Shown: in pieces, positions 39,100 to 50,889 of the stretch | How the letters are laid out: every line of letters starts with the position of its first letter | Numbering within the stretch: the first letter of the stretch is position 1 | NCBI GenBank assembly: GCA_023548195.1 | Contig: JAJHZJ010000014.1 | Coordinates: 15,104,718 to 15,168,717, forward strand | DNA from: Bettongia penicillata ogilbyi | Lineage: Eukaryota > Chordata > Mammalia > Diprotodontia > Potoroidae | Direction of reading: 5' to 3' | DNA length: 64,000 bases | The notes under the pieces: model-generated | Seen by the model: only the letters and a program-made list of their open reading frames with translations | What the model was told of the DNA's origin: nothing | The model's database searches: none | Position numbers and translations under genes: made by a program

Positions 39100-39570
39100 G
39101 AAGTCAATTAAGCTCATACCAGCTTTGAAGCAGACCTTCAGTCATTTGGTGGTTTATAGACCTGCAAGACTTCCTTACAGAGACTCTTTGTTTTGCATCC
39201 CCTTATCTTCTTGTTTGTGCTCAAACCCTGAATTGTTAAATTGATTTGGGGGGGGGGGGTCACATATCTGACACCTGGAGCTCCTTACTTCCCCTCTGTG
39301 ATCTCCCCTTCTTTGGGAAAAGGGACTATTTCTCATCTTTCTCTCCAAATTCCCTGTCTCCTTTTGTTTGAAAAGTACTAAATATCTCACTCTTTCCAAC
39401 TGGGCCTTGAATGTGTCAGAATAAACCTTGTTCCAGTTTGTGAGCTTTATCTCAAGCAAATAAATGCATTTATAATCTATGTAAACTATGATCCAACTTT
39501 GGTTCATTCCAGATCCCCCTTTTTGGATCTGGGTTTTCTTCCGTTTAACAGTCCACAGGGGTTTTTCTGT
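39100..39570 (+). repeat. LTR-like sequence with poly-G run
   Basis: It contains aataaaccttgttcc, caagcaaataaatgc and ttggttcattccagatcccc, the order typical of the R-U5 part of an ERV LTR. A poly-G run is at 39246-39258. Ends are not defined. Confidence 0.4.
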
Positions 39571-39599
39571 ATCAGAACAAAGGGGAAATAGCACTTTGA

Positions 39600-40600
39600 G
39601 ATTTTATATTATAAAGCAGCAGTCACCAAAACCACCTGGTATTGGTTTAAAAAATTGAAAACACTAGACAAGGACGAATCAAAAACATCCAGTCTGGGCA
39701 ACCAGTTGTGTCCACTAACTGAACACCATGACGACCTTTAATTCTAGAAACAGCTGTCTTCTATTTGCTAAGCCGTGGGAAGAAAATGTCTCACTAGTTC
39801 TGCGTGTTTGTGGCTCCTTCGAACGTAGTTCTTTACCTTTTAACAATGCTGAGAGGCAAGGACCAGCAATTTTCTGTTCTTCAAGGTTCCTTGGTTGTCA
39901 GAAATGGTGGAAAAGGTTTAGATTCTTGTGTCTTAACAGAGAGAAAAGGTTTCTGTTTCAACTAAGTATTTAATTTAAGGTTATGTATTTGCAATATTCT
40001 CTTTGGTATAGCACATAAATGATTTTAGTTTGAACAAGAGGTAACTTTAGGCTTGTTTCCTCTCTCAACTTACTTGGCCTGTTTTCCTGTTTTTATTATA
40101 CTATCAGAAGCAAAGCTTTGCAGTATTTTGGTCAGTCATAAATACTTCAATTTCCCTCTATTATCATTCCGAGCTGATGGTGAACAATTCGAAAGCATGA
40201 GTTAATGTCTTCCTTAATCTGAATATAGGACGAAGTGGATAAGAGGGGAGGAGAAGATGAGATGTAAAGTCACTTCACGGAGGAGAGAAAGCACTCACTA
40301 ATTTCTTTTTTGCCTCCTTCCTCTCTGGTTGGATAAACAAGTCACTGCTTTGCTGTTCTGAGTTTGAGGGGAAAAGTCCCATAAAAAAACAGCGCTGGGT
40401 GTAGTGAACTATAGAAGGCCCAGCAAGCAAGGGCAATGAGCAGACAGTGCCAGTCTTCTGAAGAAGAGAAGGGAGAAGAAAGCCCCAGGCAGGGAAATCC
40501 CAGTGCCTGCTTGCACGAGTTCTAAAGCACAATCTTATTTCTAGAAACTCTGGAAAGTAGAGGCCGGGGTTATAGAGCTGGGAAGTCAAGAAAGCTGCTC
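39600..40600. other. Unique intergenic sequence
   Basis: No repeat is recognised. GC rises from about 40270 towards the ERO1A-like segment. The short frames at 39728-39973 and 40275-40589 show no family resemblance. Confidence 0.45.
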
Positions 40601-40719
40601 ACTGGAGGAAGAGGAGGTGAGGTACCTGAAAGGGAGGAGGGGCTTTAAGGGTGGCACCCATGCCTCGATTCCCCGCTGCAGCGCTGTATTCTTCTCGAGC
40701 ACCAGACTGGCAACTCCTG

Positions 40720-40833
40720 AGGGTTGGAAAGAAGAGAAAAAGCAAGTGAGGGGCAAAAGGGAGGAAGGAGGCGTGGGGCCCACGGTTGGTGCTTTGGGCA
40801 GCTCGCACTACGTAGAGGAGGGGAGCAGAAGTG
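40720..40833 (+). pseudogene. ERO1A exon 1-like segment, frame not intact
   Basis: ERO1A is an ER oxidase that recharges protein disulfide isomerase. Its N-terminus has a signal peptide followed by a Cys-Phe-Cys-Gln motif. Here a plus-strand frame ends EQKCFCQ and is followed at once by a consensus donor gtgagt (40834), which is where I recall human exon 1 ending. Upstream, the neighbouring frame reads VGALGSSHYVEEG, loosely like the signal-peptide end. No in-frame ATG precedes CFCQ and an in-frame TGA lies at 40718, so the frame is shifted, the start lies in another exon, or the match is chance. Place and strand fit the human gene order. No later ERO1A exon was found up to 64000. Confidence 0.35.
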
Positions 40834-41310
40834 TTTCTGTCAGGTGAGTGAGTCAGAGATCAGAGGAGGCTCAGCCTCTTGCTCAGGCATCTGGTGCAGA
40901 AGTGCATTGTCCGGATTTTAAGACTCGTAGTTTCCATGAGAAGTAGAGCCTGTGGCAGTTGTGGTACAGCCTGTGCTTTCTACCAGCTGTGTTTTATGTG
41001 TGTAGATTGTCTTGTGTGCCCCTTTCTCCTTACCTTACACTAATAAGGGCGTATGCCCATCTTTAATAGCATTTTCTTTCTGGGTGTATGTATTAATATA
41101 CGCGTGCTTTCTTGCTCTCTTGGCCTGGGAGAAGTGCTTTGGGCTCCACCATATAGTTTTGTTTCCACTTTCAGGTATAAGCAGTATTTATGAGCGTTAG
41201 TGCATTGCTGTGTGCATCTTCCTGCCTTTTGAATAACTATGTGTGTGTGTGTGTTATTTACTGGCTGGAGAACGTTTCTGTTGTGTCCTCTTACTTAGGT
41301 ATACGTAGTG
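40834..41310. other. Unique sequence after the ERO1A-like segment
   Basis: No exon or repeat is recognised. A short (GT)n run is at 41240-41254. Confidence 0.45.
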
Positions 41311-41314
41311 TAAT

Positions 41315-41545
41315 TATAATAACGACAGTAATTAATAGCATTTATGCAATGCTTTGTATCTAATATTCTCAACAATGCTTAAGGTAGAGGCTATGATTAC
41401 TCCCATTTTACAGATGAGGAAACTGAGGCTGAGATAAGTTAAATTAAGTACTTGCCCAGGGTCACAAGCTAGTAAAATGTTGGAAGCAGAACTGAATCTT
41501 AGATCTTAGCCTGGCACTCTATCCACTAGACCAACGAGCATTACC
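41315..41545 (-). repeat. MIR-family SINE
   Basis: It contains ttacagatgaggaaactgag, cttgcccagggtcacaagct and gcctggcactctatccacta, in antisense orientation. Confidence 0.75.
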
Positions 41546-41878
41546 CTAAATGCACTTCATGGTTACTTAGTGAAAGAACACTAGATTTGAGGAAATTCAA
41601 TTTGAATTCCTGCTTTCCTATTTAGTACCTCTATGACTAAATCGGACCACTTGCTTTAGCGATTGTAATGAGATCTTTTTGACTTGGAAGAATTTAAAAG
41701 TTAAAGAGCTGATCAGTTTCTCTTATCCATTCCAGTTCTTTCTGTGCTTGCTTCTCTGGACTTATTATTCCAGCTTGTATTTTGGGATTGGGAACCTCCC
41801 TGAAGGGGCCTATTACCCTGATGCTATGCATTTTTTTTTCTCTCTGTCTCTTACACATACACACTATCTATAGTGTGT

Positions 41879-41883
41879 ACACA

Positions 41884-41919
<36 letters not shown>

Positions 41920-41920
41920 T
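41879..41920. repeat. (CA)n microsatellite
   Basis: An almost pure CA repeat of about 17 units. Confidence 0.95.
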
Positions 41921-42069
41921 ACAACACATGCATATTGTCATCTGAACTGGAACTGGTCTCTAACCTGTGAATGGCTGGAGTCAAACAAGCGAAGTAGAAT
42001 AGTGATAGGAGAATCAGGACACAAACAAAATTTCAATTCATTTTGGAGCGAGGAAAATGACTAAAGGGA

Positions 42070-42480
42070 ATGCCCCCGCCTAAGAAGGAGGGCTTAACAT
42101 GGTGGACTAAAGACAAGTCTTGTATACACACTGGACTGGACCATGACAAAAATCATTTTTAGGTCTTGAATTTATTCATCAGCCATATGGGAGCAGTATT
42201 GTCTCAAGTTTTTGGGGTCATACCTACCCTGAGGGGCCCAGAACCAGAGTTCTGTGATGGGACAAGAGTGCAGTACCTGCCAATAACAAAGAAGAGGGAT
42301 TATTAACGTGGGAAATATGAGAAATCTCTCAGTGAACACCTGGTGCTGGTGTTCACTGCAATACACTTTGCCAAGGGTGATATCATTTTAAGTGCAAAGG
42401 ATTATTGTTATGCCAAGCTCATGGCACAGCCTGTTTGCTGGGCTTTAGCTCTGGGAAACAGGGTATCTCTAAAATATTTT
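42070..42480 (-). repeat. Solo LTR-like element, copy 1
   Basis: On the minus strand it opens near gataccctgtttcccagagc, carries AATAAA in gatgaataaattcaagacc, and ends near gcgggggcatt. The opening block (agctaaa, gccatgagcttggcataac) matches the element at 51695-52228. Confidence 0.5.
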
Positions 42481-44087
42481 GATAATCTATAAAATGCTAC
42501 TTATTTATATTTTTCAATAATTTTATCATAATAATAATTTTATTTTAAGTTCCAAGTTCTCTCCTTCCCCCTGCTTCCTTTACCACCCTTTTTGAGAAAG
42601 CAAGAAAAACAAAATCTTTACAAATATGTAGTCAAGTAAAACAAATTCTCTAATTAGATACATCCCAAAATAGAAAGAAAAGGAAAGAAGGGAAGAAAAT
42701 ATACTTTGTTTTTCATGCTGAGTCTGTCAACTGTCCGTCTGGAGGTAGAAATATTATTTCGTTATGAGTCCTTTAGAATTTTGGCTGGTCATTGTGTTGA
42801 TCAGAAGTCTTTAACATTGATTATTTTTACAATATTGCTATTACTGCATAAATCTTTTGGTTCTGCTCACTTTACTTTGCATCAGTTTACACAAATCATC
42901 TCAGGTTTTCCTGAAGCCTCCCTTTCATCATTTCTTATAGAACAATAGTATGGTATCACATTCGTACACTTATTGCTGGATACCCTTTCAGTTTTCAATT
43001 CTCTAAGAACATAAAATAATTTTTCTTCTTTTTCAAAAGAATTTTGCTATAAATATTTTTGTATATATGTATGCTATCCTCTTTTGGGACAGAGACCTAC
43101 TAGAGGAATTACTGGATAAAAAATATGCACAGTTTAATAGCATTTTGGGCACATTTCCAAATTGCTTTCCAGAATTTTTGGACTATAAATAGTGTATTTA
43201 TGTAACTATTTTCCTATAGTCCTTCCAGAATTTGTCATCTTCCTTTTTTTTTTTTTTTGGTCACCTTAGCCAATTTGAAGATTGTGAAATGGTACCTCAG
43301 AATTGCTTTATTAGTGATTTAGAACATTTTTCACATAGCTATTGGTAGCTTGAATTTCTTTCTCTGAAAACTACCTATTTATATCCTTTTTGGCCATTTA
43401 TCATTTGGGGAATGATTCCTTTTCTTGTAAATTTGACTCAATTTCCTACACATCACTAGAAATAAGACCATTATGAGAGAAACATGATGCAAAGATTCTA
43501 CCCTACCTCCCATTTCCTGATTTTCTTTTAATTTTAGCTGCATTGGTTTTATTTCTGTAAAAACTTTGTAATTTTATGTAATCAAAATAATCCATTTCAC
43601 CTCCTATGAACTTTGCTGGGTCTTATTTGCTCATGGATTCTTCTGTTCATAGAACTGACTGGAAATTTCTTCCATGATTTCTTAATTTCTGATGTCACCT
43701 TTTATGTCTAAATCCTCTATCCATTTGGAGCTTATCTTAGTATATGATGTGGAATCAATAAACATTTATTAAGTATCTTCTTTGTACTTTCTACTTTTCC
43801 CAACAGATTTTGTTGAATAATGAGTTCTTTCCCTGATAGCTAGGATCTTTGGGTTTATCAAAGACTAATTTAGTATTGCTTATTTGGTCCTGTATATTGT
43901 CTACCAAATTTATTCAACTGACTAACCTATTTTTACCCAGTACTAATTTTTTTAAAGCTTTGTAATATAGTTTTAAGATTTGATATTACTAGGCACTTCT
44001 TCTTTCCCACTTCTTCTCCCCATTGACTCCCTTAATATTTCTAACTTCTTTTCTACAGAAGTATTTTGCCATTAATTTGTAAAACTC

Positions 44088-44711
44088 TTTTAACTCTATA
44101 AAGTCAGAGGATGGGCCCTTTAATGAGGCAAAGAAAAATGACTACATCAGACTGGGAGAGAAACAGCAACAGTTACTATTGATAATCACTCTTAAGCCAG
44201 GAGGGTCCAGAAAACAGCCTTTAGACAGGGCCTAATGTCAAATTTATGGGCTTCAGAACGCAGTAGGTTTAAGGTTTTGGAAAGGGAAGGGAAGGGAAGG
44301 GAAAGGAAGGGAAGGGAAGGGAAGGGAAGGGAAGGAATCTGGCCAGTAAATCACAAGTTAACTGGGCATCCTTTGGCCATACAAATTTACCTTCCTTTGG
44401 AAAGGAGAAGGAAGAGGAGGGGGAGACAGACAGGAGAGGAGGAGCTGAGTTACTCAGCTAGCTGGGTCCCCATTCAGGCAGCTGCATCTATTCATAGATT
44501 GTCGTGTTTGTCCTTTGTTGCTGAAGAAGACCATGCCATCAGAGAAATAATGATGACTTGCACTTGACTTTGTTTTGAGTGAGTGCAACATCACTAGCCT
44601 CACTTCTCCTCCAGAACCATCTGAATCCAGCGACCAGATATTCATCAGGACGCCTGGAGATGGCCCAGGCTGCAATGGAACTTTTAAAAACTATTTTAAC
44701 TCTATAAAGTC
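44088..44711 (-). mobile_element. 588-bp SINE-tail/LTR-like unit with 18-bp target duplication
   Basis: Perfect 18-bp copies of ttttaactctataaagtc (44088-44105 and 44694-44711) flank the body at 44106-44693. Read antisense, it has the SINE-tail module (44506-44680: gatattcatcaggacg, ctcacttctcctccag) followed by sequence shared with 56170-56560 (aaaggaaggtaaattt, agttaac, tttactggcc). A (GGGAA)n run lies at 44279-44335. The long duplication points to LINE-type integration rather than a retroviral integrase. Confidence 0.75.
44279..44338. repeat. (GGGAA)n simple repeat
   Basis: About eleven pentamer units with one variant, inside the 588-bp unit. Confidence 0.95.
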
Positions 44712-44867
44712 TTGGTTGTTTAATTGGCATGGAATAAGACATTAATGTAGTTGGTATTGTCATTTTTATTATATTGGCTTAATCTTACCATAAGCAGGGA
44801 ATATTTCTCCAAAATTTAGAATTCAGAAACTGCTATTCTCTACCTTTTTATGAGTGAGTTCATCCTA

Positions 44868-45105
44868 TTTGGGCAGCTAGATAGTGAAGTGGAGAGAGTG
44901 CCTGGAGTCAGGAGTTCAAATGTGGCCTCAAACACTTAGTAGTTATATGACCCTAGGCAAGTCATTTAACCCTGTTTGCCTCAGTTTCCTCATCTATAAA
45001 ATGGTCTGGAGAAGGAAATGGCAAACCACTGCAGTGTTTTTGCCAAGAAAATTCCAAATGGGTCATGAAGTATCAGATATGACTAGAAATGAACAACAAT
45101 AAAAC
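44868..45105 (+). repeat. tRNA-derived marsupial SINE (MAR1-like)
   Basis: It contains gggcagctagatagtgaagt, cctggagtcaggagttcaaa, tttgcctcagtttcctcatc and gaaggaaatggcaaaccact, in sense orientation. Confidence 0.88.
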
Positions 45106-45119
45106 ATTTACCTTCCCAA

Positions 45120-46365
45120 TATAACTGCTGTCTTTCTCTCCATCACATCCTATTAAACTAATTCTCTTTCCCCACCACTGTCTCCTCTTTAAGTGTTTGA
45201 TTTGCTCCTACCCTTCTTTTTATCTCTCTACTCTCTTTCTCTTAACACCTTTCCTTCTTACTTTCCTGTCGAATAAGATAGATTTATTTACCCAGTTCTG
45301 TGTATATTTGCTTTCTTCCCTAGCCAAATCACATGGGAGTGAGGTTCAGATGACACTCACTTTCCCCTACATTGTATAAACTCTTCTTTGCATTTCCCAT
45401 TGACTTGAGATAATTTTCCCCATTCTTCCTCTCCCTTTCACTTTAATCCCAGTATATTTCTCTACCTCACCAATCCATTCTCCTTTTGAGGTCATCAAAA
45501 CATAATGGAAGCATTTTCAGGTCCTCTATCAACTTAGACTTCCTCTAAAACCTCTGGTGATGATAAAGTTATATAGCATATTACATGTATCATCTCACCA
45601 TATAAGTCTGTAAAGAATTTAAGTTTGTTTAGCTCCTCATCTTTTCTCACTAATGTATACCTTCTACTCAGCTTTGATTTTTTCATCAGACATGCTTGGA
45701 ATTCCTCTATTTCATTAAAGATCATTTTTTAAAATCTGATAGCATGTGCTGGTTAGATCATTCTTAGTCATAATTCTGGATCCTTTGACTCTTTGAATAT
45801 TATATTACAAACTCTGTTTCTTTTCAGTAGTTGTCGTTAAATCTTGTGTTATCATGACTATAATTCTGAGATTCTTGAATTCTTTTTGACTGCTTGAAGT
45901 ATTTTCTCTTTGAACTGGATTTTGGCATAATATTCCTGAGAGTTTTCATTTGGGGATTTCTTTCAGGAGGTGGTCAGTGGATTCTTTCAGCTTCTCCTCT
46001 GCTTTCTAATCCAAAGACATTTGTGCAATTTTCCTTTATGCATTCTTGAAATATGATATCTAGGCTCTTTTCTTTTGTTCAGGTTTTCAAATGATCCTTA
46101 AATTATATCTCTTTGATCTATTTTCCAGTCAATTGTTCTTACTATGAGATATCTTATGTTTTCTTCTATTTTTTAGCCTTTTGACTTTGATTTATTATTT
46201 CTAGATGTCTCACAGTCATTAACTTCCATTTGGGTACTTCTAATTTTCAGTTAGTTATTTTCTTCATTTAGATTTTGTAACTTTTACCAAGCTACTAATT
46301 TTCTTTTTACCATTTTATTGTATCATTTTCATTTCTCATTTTTTCTACTACTCTCATTTGGCTTA
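45120..46365 (-). mobile_element. Old HAL1/L1 ORF1 fragment
   Basis: Antisense. The frame at 45534-45725 reads EEFQACLMKKSKL, the decayed counterpart of the C-terminal ORF1 segment in the HAL1 at 8200. A pyrimidine-rich tail is at 45120-45500. It is truncated where the next HAL1 begins. Confidence 0.65.
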
Positions 46366-47202
46366 TTTATTTATTAATATGAATTTATTTATTTAACTTT
46401 TTACATTCATTTTCACAAAATTTTGGGTTCCAAATTTTCTCCCCACTTGTCCCCTCCCCCAACCCCAATACACTGAGCATTCTAATTTTCCCTATCACCA
46501 ATCTGCCCTCTCTTCTATCATCCCTCCCTTCCCTTGTCCCCATCTTCTCTTTTGTCCTGTAGGGCCAGATAACTTTCTATTCCCCATTGCCTGTATTTCT
46601 TATTTTCTAGTAGCAAGAGCAATACTTGACAGTTCTTCCTAAAACTTTGAGTTCCTACTTCTCCTCATCCCTCCCTCCCCACCCATTCCCTTTGGGAAGG
46701 CAAGCAATTCAATATAGGCCATATCTGTGTAGTTTTGCAAATGATTTCCATAATAGTTGTATTGTGTAAGACTAACTGTATTTCCCTCCATCCTATCCTG
46801 CCCCCCCATTGTTTCTATTCTCTCTTTTGATACTGTCCCTCTCCAAGAGTGTTGATTTCAAATTGGTCCCTCCTCCCATTGCCCTCCCTTCCATCATCCC
46901 CCCCACCCTGCTTATCTCCTTCTCCCCCACTTTCCTGTATTGTAAGATAGGTTTTCATACCAAAAAGAGTTCATTTTATTCCTTCCTTTAGTTGAATGTG
47001 ATGAGAGTAAGCTACATGTTATTCTCTCACCTCCCCTCTTTTCCCTCCACTAAAAAATCTCCTGCCTGCCTCTTCTATGAGAGATAATTTACCCCATTCC
47101 ATTTCACCCTCTCTCCTCCCAATACCTTTCTCTGTCACCGCTTAACTTCATTTTTTTTAAGATATGATCCCATCCTCTATTCAATTCACTCTGTGCTCTC
47201 TG

Positions 47203-47227
47203 TCTCTGTCTCTGTCTGTCTCTGTCT

Positions 47228-47270
<43 letters not shown>
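47203..47270. repeat. (CTCTGT)n and (GT)n microsatellite in HAL1
   Basis: Hexamer-like ctctgt repeats lead into about 20 GT units, at the position matching the CA run of the other HAL1. Confidence 0.95.
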
Positions 47271-47986
47271 CCCACCAACTGCCTTGACACTGAAAAGTTT
47301 CAAGAGTTACAAATATTGTCTTTCCATGTAGGAAGGTAAACAATTCAACTTTAGTAAGCCCCTTATGACTTCCCTTTGCTGTTTACCTTTTCATGCTTCT
47401 TTTTATTCTTGTGTTTGAAAGTCAAATTTTCTTTTCAGCTCTGGTCTTTTTATCAAGAATGCTTGAAAGTCTTCTGTTTCATTGAAAGACCATTTTTTCC
47501 CCTGAAGTATTATACTCAGTTTTGCTGGATAGGTGATTCTTGGTTTTAGTCCTAGTTCCTTTCACTTCTGGAATATCCTATTCCATGCCCTTTGATCCCT
47601 TAATGTAGAAGCTGCTAGATCTTGTGTTATCCTGGTTGTATTTCCACATTACTGGAATTGTTTCTTTCTAGCTGCTTGCAATATTTTCTCCTTGACTTGG
47701 GAACTCTGGAATTTGGCCACAATGTTCCTAGGAGTTTCTCTTTTTGGATCTCTTTCAGGTGGTGATCGGTGGATTCCTTGAATACTTATCTTGTTCTCTG
47801 TTTCTAGAATCTCAGGGCAGTTTTCCTTGATAATTTCATGAAAGATGATGTCTAGGCTCTTTTTTTGATCATGACTTTCAGGTAGCCCATAATTTTTAAA
47901 TTGTGTCTTCTGGATCTATTTTCCAGGTCAGTTGTTTTTCCAATGAGATATTTCGCATTATTTTCCAATTTTTCATTCTTTTGTTT

Positions 47987-48547
47987 TTATTTTATGATTT
48001 CTTGGTTTCTCATAAAGTTGTTAGCCTCCATCTGTTCCATTCTAATTTTGAGAGAACTATTTTCTTCAGTGAGCTTTTGAACATTCTTTTCCATTTGGCT
48101 AATTCTGCTTTTGAAAGCATTCTTCTCCTCATTGGCTTTTTGAACCTCTTTTGCCAATTGAGTTAGCCTATTTTTCAAGGAGTTATTTTTTTGAGCACTT
48201 TTTTGGGTCTCCTTTAGCAAGATGTTTACCTGCTTTTGATGCTTTTCTTGCATCTCTCTCATTTGTCTTCCCATTTTTTCCTCCACCTCTCTCACTTGAT
48301 TTTCAAAATCCTTTTTGAGCTCTTCCATGGCCTGAGGCCATTGAATATTTATTTTGGATGTTTGGGATACAGAAGCCTTGACTTCTATGTCTTTCCCTAA
48401 TGGTAAGCATTGTTCTTCCTCATGGGAAAGGACGGGAGGAGATATCTGTTCACCAAGAAAGTAATCTTCTATGGTCTTATTTTTTCCCCTTTTCTGGGCA
48501 TTTTCCCAGCCAGTTACTTGATTTCTGAGATTCCTCACCACATCCAT
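47987..48547 (-). pseudogene. HAL1 ORF1 N-terminal half, frameshifted
   Basis: The 186-codon open frame contains GKNKTIEDYF, the coiled coil (MREMQEKHQKQ, EVQKANEEKNAFKSR) and stops before the RRM. The canonical start ATG (MPRKG) is out of frame because one base is missing in the A/G run just after it, compared with the copy at 7199. The downstream RRM and C-terminal parts have several stops. Confidence 0.8.
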
Positions 48548-49179
48548 CTCACCTCTAGTTCCACCCAGCTAGTGCTTCGGGGCTGAGATTCAAAGGCTGC
48601 TTCCCAGTTTCAGGGCTTTCAGCAGGGGAGGGGGCTGCTATTCAGTGTGAGATTAAGTTCAGCTGCTGGGGAGGGGGCAATGCCACCACCGGGGACTCAG
48701 TTCCCTCAGGGGGTTTATGTGGAGAACTTTAACAATGGATCTGAGCTCCTGCCTGGTTTGGGAGCTCCTGTCAGCTGCTGCCTCTGCTGCTGCCTCCCAA
48801 GGGGGCCTGAGTTATGGAGACACCCCGCTCTCCTCTTGGCCAGCCAAAAAGACTCTCTTACTGACCTTTGATGCCTGTCAGTGGAGGGACCCTGTGCTGC
48901 CACTGGAGATTCTGTCTCTGAAGCCTGATCAGATCTGCTCCCCTTGGTGCCATGTGGCCAAGGCAGGGCTGGGCTCTGCTCCAGCTATGGTGTGCAACAG
49001 ACCTTTGGTGTTGGTTTTTCAGGTCTCTCTGGAACAGAAATCTCCTCCACTCTGTTGCTGTGTGGCTTCACTGTTCCAGAATTTGTTGAGAGTTCTTCTT
49101 TACAGGTATTTTATGGGCTGTGGGTTAGGAGCTAGCATATGTGAATCTTTCTACTCTGCCATCTTGGCTCTTCCCCACC

Positions 49180-49765
49180 CAAAATATTTATGGTAGCTCT
49201 TTGTGTGGTGCTAAAGTATTGGAAACTGAAGGGATGTCCATTAACTGAGGAATGACTGAACAAGTTGCAGTATATGAATGTAATGGAATACTATTGTGCT
49301 ATAAGAAATGATGAGCAGGTAGACTTCAGAAAAACCTAGAAAGTCTTACATGAACTGATCCTAAGTGAGAGGAGCAGAACCCGGAGAACAGTGTACACAG
49401 TTGCAGTCACATTGTGTGATGACTAACTTTGATAAACATGGCTCTTCTCAACAATGCAAGGTTCTAAGACAACTCCAAAAGGCTCATGATGAAAAGTGCT
49501 ATCCATATCTAGAGAAATAAATAGAGTCTGAATGCATATTGAAATATATCATTTGCTCTCTTGTTTCTTCTTTCTCATGGTTCATTCCATTGGTTATAAT
49601 TCTTCTTTACAATATGACTAATGTGAAAATATGTTTTATATGAATGCATATGTGGAGCCTATATCAGATTGCATGCCATCTTGCGAAGGGGGAGAAAATT
49701 TAAAACTCAAAATCCTGTGAAATTGAATGTTGTAAACTAAAAATAAATAAATAAATAAAAATTTT
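49180..49765 (+). mobile_element. L1 3' end
   Basis: It contains atttatggtagctctttgtg, ggaatactattgtgctataa and ggagcagaacccggagaac, ending in (ATAA)n at 49739-49758. It is ORF2 C-terminus plus 3' UTR of a marsupial L1. Confidence 0.88.
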
Positions 49766-50705
49766 GCTGCAAATTTCTCTGATTAAAAATCTCATATCCA
49801 GTTATATAAGGAATTGATTTAAATTTATAAGAATAAAAATCATTCATTCCCTAATTGAGAAATGATCAAAGGATATAGAGAAAAGATACAGTTCTTCAAG
49901 GAAAACATCTAAGCCACATGAAAAAATTCTCTAAATCACTAGTAGTAAGAGAATATATATGGAAGCAACTTTAAACTTCTTTTTTATTCCCAATAGATTG
50001 GCAAAGATGACAAAAACTAAAATTAAGGGGATGTTGGAAAATAGGCACATTAATGTCTTTTAGTGCAATTCTGAATTGATACTGCTATTCTGGGAAGCAA
50101 TTTTAGACTATGTCCCCAAAGTCAATAACTGCAAATATTCTTTAACCCACGAATACCTGTACTATTCCCATAAAGATGAAAGAAGTAGGAAGAGCAACCT
50201 TATATACAAAAGTACTCATGGAAATTCATTTTTGTAGTAATAGAGAACTGGAAACTAAGGGGAGTACCCATCAGGTGAGATTGGCTGAACAAATTATGGT
50301 ATATAATTCTGATGAAAATTATTTTGCTGTAAGAAAATAACCAAAAAAGTGCATTCAGAGAAACATGGGAAGATTTATATTAACTAGTGCATAGTGGCAT
50401 TAGCAGAACCAGTAAAACTATTTCAACAATTGCACCAATATTGTAAAGACTCAAGATTTCTGATTAATTCAATGACCAGTGATGATTCCAGAGGGTTAAT
50501 GATGAACAATGCTATCACAGCTCTTGACAGAGAGGAAATAAATTCAAGAGGAAGAATGAGACATACATTTTTGGACTTGGACTATATGGGAATTTGATTT
50601 GCTTGACTATGCATGTTTGTTGTAAGGAATTTGTTTTCCTATTTTTCTTTAAATAGGCCATGAATGAGTTGGAGCAGAGAAAACGCATACTTGTCAATTA
50701 AAAAA
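49766..50705 (+). mobile_element. Older L1 3' end
   Basis: A second, more diverged copy of the same region (aattgagaaatgatcaaagg, gatactgctattctgg, agaaacatgggaagattt) placed directly after the previous one. Confidence 0.8.
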
Positions 50706-50889
50706 TAAAATAAGACAAAGAAAGGATGAATATCTTTAATGCTCTAGAATTTTACTAGGAGTGAAAGTAAAATTCCCTGGTCTGAGGGTCAGTGGGGCTT
50801 CAGAAAGAGCCAAGAAATGGCTGACATGGTGTTTGCTTGTCAGCAGCAAAACAGAGGTCTGTACAAAAAGTCTATCGACCTGACAAGTC

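Larger units (their letters stand above)
34836..39100 (+). mobile_element. Degraded L1 with ORF1 and ORF2 remnants and three nested insertions
   Basis: The ORF1 part begins near 34850 and resumes at 35430-36020 (EENVKYLIGKTTDLEN-like, RRDNLRIIG-like, FQEIVMEKCTDI). A G/A-rich spacer is at 36350-36780. ORF2 endonuclease remnants start near 36900 (AILILAKEKQ, ATLNIYSPS), and reverse-transcriptase and late ORF2 pieces run to 39100 ([20 protein letters not shown]). There are many stops and internal deletions. It is interrupted by an L1/HAL1 tail (34905-35425), a hAT-type MITE (36199-36307) and a SINE (38236-38538). Confidence 0.85.
42490..44870 (-). mobile_element. 5'-truncated old L1, split by a 588-bp insertion
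   Basis: Antisense L1 ORF2 and 3' end (ttggttctgctcactttac, tcatttcttatagaacaat, tggtacctcagaattgc). The L1 stops at 44105 and resumes at 44694. Frames are fully decayed. Confidence 0.85.
46366..49179 (-). mobile_element. Second near-full-length HAL1
   Basis: Antisense to the window. The 5' end is at about 49179 (agccaagatggcagagtag), ORF1 lies in 48547-47400, (GT)n and (CTCTGT)n runs are at 47203-47270, and the 3' A-rich tail is at about 46366-46396. It is alignable over most of its length with the HAL1 at 6494-9289. No convincing target duplication was seen. Confidence 0.88.

Noticed and set aside
41873..42064. ORFs with His-Thr repeats
   Set aside because: They are translations of the (CA)n microsatellite.
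44279..44338. Regular short repeats that might suggest an array with spacers
   Set aside because: This is a pentamer simple repeat without spacers, and no CRISPR array is present in the window.
44235..44567. 110-codon ORF with GREGK repeats
   Set aside because: It reads through the (GGGAA)n simple repeat and has no coding signature elsewhere.
46366..49195. Target duplication for the second HAL1
   Set aside because: The flanks aaaatatttatgg and the A/T-rich tail region look loosely alike, but no matching direct repeat could be aligned at both element ends.
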